Source: Anthonomus grandis grandis | Taxonomy: Eukaryota > Arthropoda > Insecta > Coleoptera > Curculionidae | DNA: 64,000 nt | Assembly: GCF_022605725.1 (NCBI RefSeq) | Contig: NC_065550.1 | Span: 25,796,262 to 25,860,261, forward strand | Direction: 5' to 3' | Shown: positions 55,500 through 64,000 of the stretch, piece by piece | How the letters are laid out: every line of letters begins with the position of its first letter | Numbering within the stretch: position 1 is the stretch's first letter | The notes under the pieces: model-generated | Told to the model about the DNA's origin: nothing | What the model saw: the letters and a program-made list of their open reading frames with translations, nothing else | Database searches by the model: none | Position numbers and translations under genes: made by a program

Positions 55500-57130
55500 C
55501 ACTTCTTTCCACATGATTCATGCTAAATTAGACATTATTAACCAAAAAAATATAATAGTTTTTATTTCTGGTATATTTTCAAATCATCTTTGTCTATGGC
55601 ACCCTTCTAATATTCTGAACTAATGTGTCATAGATAAATATACATAGGCTTGATTTGATTATACTATTTTTTATGAAAGCTTTGTTTAAGTAGTGAAAAA
55701 TTTAAAGAACATATTGGAAAATTAGAAAAACTGTTGATTAGATAGGTTAGAATAGAGAAAATAAATAAATATTAAGAAAATTAAATTAAAATAGGCAAAT
55801 TAAAAATATAAATTCATTGAAAATTGGAAGAAAATTATTTTTTCTTAGTTATGTTGAAAAAACCTTATTAAAAACATTGAAAAAAAATTTAATTGATTAT
55901 TCATATTACTATTAGACTTTTTCATTGACTAATAGTTAAGAAAATTTAATTTTTAAATTTAATAAATAATTTGCAAAATACTTTGAGAAATTGATTACAT
56001 TTTTGATTGAAAATTTTGAAATTTTCGGTATTTTAAATTTGTAATTTAAGTTCATAATAAAAAATTTATAAATAAAAATATACTTTACATATTAAAAACT
56101 AAGATATGTTTGAAAATTTTAATTAAATTCTTAATTTTAGTATTATTTCAGCCTATTTTAATGGAAATTTTAACATTTTCGACATTTCTAATTTAAGTCA
56201 ATTTTAATAATTTAATTTAGCTTATTTTAATTGAATTTTTCTTCCATTGAAAATTGTGAAATTTTTCTTTTTTAATACAAAGATAATGAAAAAAATAACT
56301 TAATTGAAATTCAGAAATTTAGACTAAAATAGAAAAATTAAATTTGAGAAAAAAACTTAAAAAAAAAATATTTTTGGTAAAATATGATTAACAAGAATTA
56401 AGTTATATTAAACTAAAAAAAATAAATTAAGATAGACAAATTAAAAAAGTTTTCACATAAAAAATGCTAAGAGTAATGTTTTAGTCGAAAGACGAACATA
56501 CAGAAACTAATTGTAACAAATAACCATCTCTTTCTTACCCATGTTTCGTTTTAAATTTACGCATAATTTTCAGAGCATTTTTGTCTATGTAAGCAGTATT
56601 CTATTTGTAAACACCCTTCTAATATTCTGAAATAATGGGTCAGATAGAGATGGATATACATATGTTTGATTATCCTATTTTATATGAAAGTTGTTGTTGA
56701 AGTACCCGAAAATTGGAAGATATTGGAAAATAAGAAAAACTGTAAATTAGACCGATTAAAAATGTACATCGATTAAAAATTGGAAAAAGTGTTTTTTTTT
56801 TAAATAATTTTGGCAAAACTTAATCAAAATCATCGAAAAAAATTATCTTTATATTAAAATAATACAAAAAATTAAATTTAAATTTAATTGATTAATTATT
56901 TTATTGCTAGACTTTTTCATTCACTAATATATAGAAAAAGTTGTTTCTAAATGACTATATAAATATTTTGCTGTATTATAATTTTAAAAATTTTATCAAA
57001 CATATAAATAAGGAATTATTAATTAATTCAAAATTATTTGCAGTTGAATAAAAATTTATTACAAATATTATATACCCATCTCTTTCTTACCCATGTTTTA
57101 TTCCAAATTTACCCATAATAAGTTTGACAA
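55500..57130. repeat. Diverged tandem duplication, about 1 kb period
   Basis: The segment with CACCCTTCTAATATTCTGAA at 55600 recurs at 56605. Matching flanks continue downstream in both copies (a TGATTAT-CTAT block, TATGAAAG, then an AAAATTGGAA-type run ending AGAAAAACTGT). The upstream landmark CCATCTCTTTCTTACCCATG at 56524 recurs at 57068 and, diverged, at 55497. The surrounding DNA is extremely A-rich and partly low-complexity. Confidence 0.55.
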
Positions 57131-58239
57131 AGTAAATGGGGATGAAAATGATTTTTTTTTTGGTATTTCAAATTTAATTTTTTTCCAATAATTTTGAAAA
57201 AGCATAATTAAAAATATTGGAAATAAATTATTATATTGAATTAAAAAAAAACGAATTTTAATTTAACTGATTGATTGTTATACTTCTTTACTGATTTTGC
57301 TTTTGAAAATATTGCAAAAAATAGTTAAAATAAAACAGTTAAGTACGTCAAAATTCAAAAAATTGAAAAATGTTTTTAGAAAATATTATAATTTTAAAGC
57401 AACTATATTAAAATAAAAAAATTGATAAAAGTGAACTTGAAAATGAATTTGAAACTATTTATAAATGTTATTTAAAAAAAAGTTAAGATAAACTGATTAA
57501 ATCAAAATTAAGAGTATTAAATTCATACAGACAAATTGGTTGGATTGGAACTGGAAAAAAATATAAAAAGGAGCTTAGAATGGTAAAAATAAAAAAATAA
57601 TTAGAAGTTGTAAAAAAAAATATATAAATTAATTTTTAAAGCATTGTCATTGCAATAATAATTAATAAAATTAACTAGATAGTTTATAACATTATATTGT
57701 AATTTATTTAATAATAATTCTCTTTGGATTAGCAGAAAGTTCTGTTTGTTCATAAAAAATTTAAAAACGAGCACGAACATTAAGCTAAAGCCACTTAAAT
57801 ATCTGCTAATAGTTTCTTAAAATATGTACTTCTGGACACTATTTTCATTTTTACAGTGCAAACCTTTAAAAAAACCCCATTTGTTGCACATTTAGCAAAT
57901 CACCCTCTATAAACATTAAGAAATATTTAAAAAAATCTTAAGCAAGAAACACAAATTAAACACTTAAAACTAAATTAATAACAAAACGGGCGTCATAGCG
58001 CCACAAGTAGTGCTGCATCGAATCACAATTATTTGTTACATTCAAGTGCCGGTTTGCGAAAACATTTTTTTTTTAGTTTAAAACTGTATTTTTGGTTGGT
58101 TGCCTTCATTGCTATTGTGTCAGATTTAGTATGGAATTTGGTAATGGCTATTTCAAATTGAGAACTCGCCCAGAAACCGCGCCGATCGCTAACGGAAAAA
58201 TTGCACTTTAAACAAATAAATATTATATGCACAATATTA
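57131..58239. other. Gene-free AT-rich DNA
   Basis: A-rich sequence without recognisable genes. The final 230 bp (58010-58240) are less AT-rich but hold no convincing frame. Confidence 0.35.
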
Positions 58240-58419
58240 CAGGGTCCGGGCCTTCGCTCGCTCTCACTCTCTCGCTCTCTCTGTCGCTCCTATATTTACT
58301 CATTACTATTTTGATTTTTTTTGTGTAGTAGTAGTAGTAGTAGTATCTACTTGATCTACTGGTTTAGTTATGGGTTGGGTACGTGTTTTTTTTGGTTAAA
58401 TTGGAAAATCCGGACCCTG
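58240..58419. repeat. 180 bp TA-flanked element with perfect terminal inverted repeats
   Basis: CAGGGTCCGG (58240-58249) and CCGGACCCTG (58410-58419) are exact inverses. With the flanking TA and three further bases the match is 15 bp on each side. The interior has a TC-rich run (58256-58290) and (GTA)7 at 58325-58345. The termini and TA flanks suggest a mariner-type MITE. Confidence 0.6.
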
Positions 58420-58474
58420 TAATAAGTAAAGATTTTTTTTTATGTTATACTGATATATAGCAGCATTACTTGAC

Positions 58475-58533
58475 CAGTGGCGGCGCTCGGGTTTGAGTTT
58501 AAATTATATAATTGAAAAAAAGTGCCGCCACTG
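58475..58533. repeat. Hairpin with CAGTGGCGGC arms
   Basis: CAGTGGCGGC at 58475-58484 and its exact inverse at 58524-58533 enclose 39 bp. With the outward TTGA the arms match at 14 of 15 positions. It is strikingly GC-rich for this region. It may be a relic of a small transposon or a stem-loop in a transcript. Confidence 0.55.
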
Positions 58534-60130
58534 TTCAACGTTTTTATACAATTATGAGTGTATACGCAAGTTAAATACTATCAAAAATGTCTCTGGTTAT
58601 TCAGTACATTCTCATTTGGGGTACATCATACAAAATTAGTTCTATTGTATTGTTACAAATAATTATTTAAAATAAACTTCTTGTACATTTTATATTATAT
58701 GGTTCTGTAAATTAACTATACATTATCCGGTTCTATTGTAAATAAAACTGTGTTATAAGTACATTGTGTATGTATAAAACTATATTAAGTTTTAGTGTTG
58801 GGGTAGCAATAAGTGAATTTAAATATGTTGTGATTTATATAAAGAAAAACCCTTATGTGCGTATATATGATTTTTAAAATGCACTGTCATTTGAAAATAT
58901 AAATTTACTTATTGCAAAATATATACCCCTTACTATTTGAGTTAGCCCATCGAGCGTACCTACTATTTACTTCCTGTAAAGTAGGTTAAGGATAACCGAA
59001 AACATATTTCGTCAAACAAGATGGTAACCGAGATACAAGTCAACGGGAGACACCCGGTAGATTTTTACCAACAATTGTACATGTATACTACAACCCACAC
59101 AAAATTCTATGTATTATATATTGGACTAGATTAGTGGATATTAACTTCATATGGAAATTATGGTTAAAAATCGTCAGTGTCAGGTGATAAAGAATGATAA
59201 ATATGATACAAATAGCAAACAAGACGCTATAACGGTAGGAGATTTTTTTTTCGTCATAAGAAAATAGAATTAAGGCAGATTTTGGTTATACACACTCATA
59301 TCAATTTTTTTTTGCTTTCGAAAATTTAAGGCGCAGAGGTGCTTAAATTAAGCTTGTACTTTTTTCGTGATATATTTTTTTTTAGACGAGCCTAGTTCGT
59401 CGCACCATCGACGTCACGTTATTATTATACCGAAAAAACCTTAATTTTTACAATATACAACACGTATAAAATACCCTTACGTAACATCAAATAAATAATT
59501 TATTCTAGGCTTACGTTTAGGACCGAATTCTTAGAGCAAAAGGAACAATTTCGTTTTTTTTTTTTAAAATTGGGCCTCGATGGCATGACGAACGCGGCGA
59601 GTTCTTTTCATTTTTATTTTTTTATTATTTTTTGAACCGGTGACCGAAATGTTTTATCCGAACAGTGTTTCTTTCTTGTTAGACCTGAAAAATAGAATGT
59701 GCCTTCTGTAAATCAATAGTGGGATCAACCTCTTTATTTATGTGTGTGCATACGATACCAAACGTGAACGTAAAACTTGGAAAATCATCGTCTTTATTGA
59801 ATAACGGCCAAAGTTAACTGTAAGAATAGTTATAGGCTACGCAGTTATTAAGTTGATTCATTATGTTAAAGCCCTTGATGGGTTACTTTTATGTACTTAT
59901 TTATTAACGGAATACATTTACAGTATTTCATGCTCTTATGTAAAAAAAAACTGTTTTTTAAGCCAGTATTTCAATATGTGTCTAAAATAAAAATTTCTTC
60001 TTGAAATTTTCAATAAATATTGAGATTTCTTGCTTAGATATTGGTTAAACTTACTTGGATATTATGCTTGGAGTTTAATAGTTACAATAATTTGTAATAT
60101 ATATACAAAATCTGATTGAACTATTCTAAT
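58534..60130. other. Gene-free region, possibly transcript 3' UTR-like
   Basis: No coding signal is visible. Several AATAAA signals and TGTA-rich stretches (58560-58790) would suit a 3' UTR on the plus strand, but no upstream coding exon in this window supports that. A CRE-like GACGTCA core lies at 59410-59416. Confidence 0.3.
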
Positions 60131-63100
60131 AATCTCAGGTATTTTCCAAAGTGATATGGAGCACGAATCTTAAAACACATATAAGATCAAATACGTTCCA
60201 ATAATAATAAAGTTGCTATAACAACCAAATACAATATACAGTTAGCCTTCTTCAAGTTTCATAATTCCTGTGCTTTTTTTAGAGTCATAGAGTACATAAG
60301 TTTGTAAATCAAAGTAAAATTTATAAAAAATTTAAATCTGATACTTGAAACTTCATTAAAGCGATGTGGGACAAACATTTTTAAATTCAAGGTGTCAGTG
60401 TAAAAAAAGAGCGCCAAGTCGTCATAAATTAATAGAAAAATTGCTATATATTTGTTAAATTAACATCATGGTTACTAGGCATCTGATTGTATGTAATGAA
60501 TTATAATTCATCAGTTACAATAAATACATCATAAAAAGCGTTCAGCTATCAATGATTCAGAATAATTATTTATTATAACATGAGTCCCACATCGACCTTC
60601 TCTCAATCTACAATTATTGTAGTGAATACTTGCTACTGCTACTAGCGTTGCCATTTATATTTTCCAAAATACCAATGTATTAATTATTCCTGAATTCCTA
60701 GCATTTTTTTTAAGTGATATATGACATAGAATAGCCATATACCATATCCGAATACCATCCATCAATCCATACATGGTAGTTTCTTATATTCAGCAACAAG
60801 ATATCATCTGATATTTCCACCCAAATTCCAAGTTTGACTGTTAATTTATAATTTCCATTTACTGCAATTCATGAATAATGTCCACAGAGTCTTCCAAAGC
60901 TATGTAGGTTATTACTTGTCAATTAACATTTAAATATATTAGTACGAGGACAACTAGGGTATTCCAATAAGAGGTTTCAAATCATTTAATTTGCTACTAT
61001 TCTTATCCCAAGATTTCTTTATATTATTCGGTTTTCATTAGAGAATTCTGAACAATTTTAACAATGGAGCACTATACAGTCGAACAACATGTTTATATGA
61101 TTACTTTGATGTACACAATCGTCCCTCAGAAGTAACTATTGCATAAACTCGAAACTACCGGATCTGTGCAAGATATGAAACAAAAGTACGGGAAGTTCCA
61201 GCTCGTTCGGTTAAGAATATTCAAGGTGTTCGTAAAAGTGTGGCTGAAAATTCACAAATGTCTGTTGAAAGGCGTTTGCAAAAATTAGGTACTAGCAGAA
61301 TTTCAACGTGGCGAAATTTGAGAAAAGATTTAGGTCTACATCATGACAACTGACCATGGACAACTCTGACACAATAAACGATAATAGCTTGCAATAAAAT
61401 CATTTTTAGTGACGAGGCTCTTTTCCACTTAAACCGTTATGTGAATAAACAAAATTGTCGCACCTGGGGCAATAAACGAAAAGCCAACGCATGATTTTTC
61501 GGTTGGGGGTATCATTGCACCAAATTTTAAAAAAAATTAAGACGAACAAGCTCTTACAGTAAACGGAGAGCAATACCGAACGATGATTAGTTTTTTTGAA
61601 TGACATAATGGACATAAATTTAGACAATTTGTGGTTCCAACAAGATGGTGCAATATGTCATACAGCCCAACAAGACACATTGAACTTATTGCATACACGG
61701 TTTGGAAGATGGATTATCTCATGGAATGGAGACGTAAATTGGCCAGCAAGATCATGCGATTTGACGCCAGTAGATTATTTTTAGTGGGGCTATATAAAAA
61801 ACAAAGCTTACAAAAACAATCCCCAAACGCTTCAATAATTAAAAGAAGAAATTAGACGAACAGTTCGTGACATAACTCCAGAACTATATTTAGTAGTAAT
61901 GGAAAATTTCAACCAAAGAATTGTGTTCTGCCGGAGAAGTCGTGGTGGCCATTTGGCCATCGATATTGTGTTCCACGTATAATTGTAGACTGCAGCTAAA
62001 TACTGTCCTAAATAAGTTGCGAGTATATTATAAAAAAACTATTATATTCGCTACCAACATCCGAAACCTTTTATTGGAACAGCTTTTAGTTACATTTTGG
62101 AATAGCAACATTATTTCTTTCCAAGATTATGCAATACTCCCTTTTTATTACTATTTTCCAAGGTGATGTGGGCTACGGGGCTCCAACATTAAGTTTGCTA
62201 ATTTTCCACTTTAAAGTGTGATAAACTATTTGTGATTTTCATTTGCTGTAGCTGATGAACAGTAAGCTCACTTAGTATTTATAGCTTTATAGCTACGTGA
62301 CGTGAATTGCCATTAATTAAAATTGAAATATATTAGTACAAGAATAAATATATATTGAGAGATTTTTTTTAGTGAGACCTTCAATAGCCTTAATAAATAG
62401 TATTTCATATTATCAGAATAGTCACTTATTCAACGAAATAATCAGAAGATCAAATGATTTATTGGATTAAGTATGGAGTAGCAGGTTATAAATGATCAGG
62501 CTTACAGTCAATTTGATTTGGCGGGACATTACAGATCTACATAATCTGTGGAAATGTTAGAAATGATGTTGGATCACATGCAGAGAAAATTGAAATCATT
62601 ACAATGATTTATAGGGATGTGATTTCGTACAGACGAATCAAAGATCGACAAAGGTGTTGGAATTTTTGGAGAAAACCCAAGAAAATTGACATTAGGAAAT
62701 TACTCAACTGAAATCATAGAAGCTGGAAAAATCAAAGCCTGCCTGAAAAATACATAAAAAAAATAAATTCTATTTCATGGAGTTGAATGAAAAATTATTT
62801 TATATTACCTTGGAATGGCAATACTATTGCTTAGCTTTTAAGTCTAAGATTTATTTTTTAAGTTCTTTTTTATTAAATCATATAGAGCTTTATTAAATCA
62901 AAAGAGAGTTCTATAATTTTATCTATTTTAAATTTATATAAATTTTCATCATTACAGTAACCATTGGTTAAATTTTCTCTACTTTCCCTCTCGTAAATTT
63001 TATTTCGTTATTTTTTATTTCTATATTTGAGTCTTTAATTGCGATTCTTTTTTTATGCTTGTGATTTTTTTAAATCAATTATTTTATGTTTTCCACTCTA

Positions 63101-64000
63101 TATTTTTTTAAACTTAATAATTTTCATAAAACTTATTTAAATGCAAACAGTCTTTAAACATTTACATTAAGTGGCTGCTATTTAAATTTTGTGAAAGACC
63201 ATCAGATCTTTTCACATTAGTTTAATTATTTATTGGTCAATTTACAATGCTTCCAAGATGTTTTCTAAAGCGATGTAGGATATGAGTTTTTAAGTATAAT
63301 AATTTTTATTAGCTGTATGGAATGATCTATAAATACTGTATTTGTGATTATTAACCCTCAATCATTGAAGAAAGGCACTTTAATGACTTTTTTATGATTT
63401 TAAAATACAAAAAAGGTTTCCAAAATGAAATTCTTGTCCCAAAACATAAATTATTGAGAGCATCATACATGTAGGTAGAAAAAAAAGTGAATTTTTATTG
63501 TATTTTTATTTAAATTATTAAAATTAAGCTCTAAATAAGATTTGAGTTTCTGAATTAATTTGTTAATAACCTATAATTTTTTAAAGAGCACACATCCATC
63601 AAAAGTTAATAGAAAAGCTGATAAATGTTAATATAATATTATAATATAATATATAATATTACTCAAGACTGTGATAATTGCAATCAATCATGTATGTACA
63701 ATAATAGCAAAATATAAATTTTTCTTGGATTCTGAGCCATTTTTTTAAAGTGATATTGGACATGCATTTTAAAATGGACAAATGCAAATAACCTCTATAC
63801 AATGTTTTTTAAATTCTGTGAAAGACCTTCGGATCATTGGTTAATTTACTAATGCCAAATATTAAAATTTAAATATACTAGTACGAGGACCACCAGTCAC
63901 ATTTCGAAATAGCAACACTATTTCTTTCCAAGACTATCCAATACTTTCTTTTTGTTACTATTGTTCAAGGTAATGTGTGTTATGAGGCTTTACATAGGTA
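60130..64000. repeat. Diverged dispersed repeat family at the right edge
   Basis: The motif AAAG(C/T)GATRTDGGAC and relatives recur near 60148, 60358, 60712, 60896, 62157, 63272, 63749 and 63970, with one inverted copy near 60590. Longer matches exist. 62087-62190 aligns with 63897-64000 at roughly 80 percent. The GTGAAAGACC(A/T)TC segment recurs at 63192 and 63819. TTAGTACGAGGAC recurs at 60939 and, as CTAGTACGAGGAC, at 63878. The region is therefore an old repeat array interrupted by a mariner relic. Confidence 0.55.
61064..61982 (+). pseudogene. mariner/IS630-type transposase relic
   Basis: It starts M-E-H-Y-T-V-E-Q-H-V-Y-M-I and then breaks. The first catalytic region reads F-S-D-E-A-L-F near 61408-61428, in another frame. 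The second reads W-F-Q-Q-D-G-A-I-C-H-T-A (61631-61666), followed by W-P-A-R-S-C-D-L-T-P-V-D-Y-F near 61740-61781. Several stops and shifts are present. It parallels the relic at 45789-46850. I could not find terminal inverted repeats around it. Confidence 0.65.

Noticed and set aside
58029..58232. 67-codon minus-strand frame next to the TIR element
   Set aside because: No family motif and no exon signals.
58325..58345. (GTA)7 run as a functional site
   Set aside because: Ordinary microsatellite.
1..64000. CRISPR arrays, bacterial operons, rRNA genes
   Set aside because: No regularly spaced direct repeats of the right size, no Shine-Dalgarno-led gene strings, no rRNA similarity; introns and TE types show eukaryotic DNA.
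1..64000. Endogenous retrovirus or LTR retrotransposon
   Set aside because: All reverse transcriptase motifs seen are of non-LTR type with apurinic endonuclease or C-terminal LINE blocks; no protease, integrase or LTR pair was recognised.

Overview
This window is eukaryotic nuclear DNA, almost certainly from an insect. The genes have short GT-AG introns, the background is very AT-rich, and arthropod transposons are dense (Jockey/I-type LINEs, pogo, mariner-type, a Helitron and a TTAA-flanked element). No order can be proved from the sequence, although a beetle would fit. I see no bacterial, phage or CRISPR content. All protein identities rest on family recognition from reading the translations, with no database search.

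Six host genes lie in the left 46 kb with alternating orientation. They are Med6 (5' coding exon only, minus, 446-645), an NAA80-type actin N-acetyltransferase (plus, 1215-1772), a BLVRB-like NADPH flavin reductase (minus, 3 exons, 2009-7840), mRpL40 (plus, 5 exons, 8381-13858), a FIRRM/C1orf112-like recombination regulator (minus, 12 exons, 13971-26854) and ALG12 mannosyltransferase (plus, 8 exons, 36216-45660). I rebuilt the spliced frames by hand. Exon phases close for all four multi-exon genes, giving 204, 200, 850 and 913 residues. Med6/NAA80 and BLVRB-like/mRpL40 are head-to-head pairs. NAA80/BLVRB-like and mRpL40/FIRRM are tail-to-tail pairs.

The introns and intergenic spaces are filled with mobile elements. 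A pogo element and a mariner-type element lie in the BLVRB-like gene. A LINE with an intact 754-codon reverse transcriptase frame lies in mRpL40. Several LINE pieces, a second pogo element and a satellite-like repeat lie in the 8.2 kb last intron of FIRRM. A LINE immediately upstream of FIRRM is cleanly split by a 4.15 kb TTAA-flanked element that encodes transposase and YqaJ-nuclease remnants. More LINE fragments fill ALG12 intron 1.

From about 45.8 kb to the right edge I find no host gene. The region holds a mariner relic, a complete-looking 756 bp non-autonomous Helitron (47831-48586), a 411 bp perfect palindrome (50933-51343), an inverted repeat with hammerhead-like cores (51919-52565), small terminal-inverted-repeat elements near 58.2-58.5 kb, and diverged repeat families at 55.5-57.1 kb and 60.1-64 kb.

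The observations most worth a second look are the perfect palindrome, the hammerhead-like inverted repeat, the nested TTAA element, the long charged tail on ALG12 and the TE-expanded FIRRM locus. I found no convincing undescribed multi-gene system.
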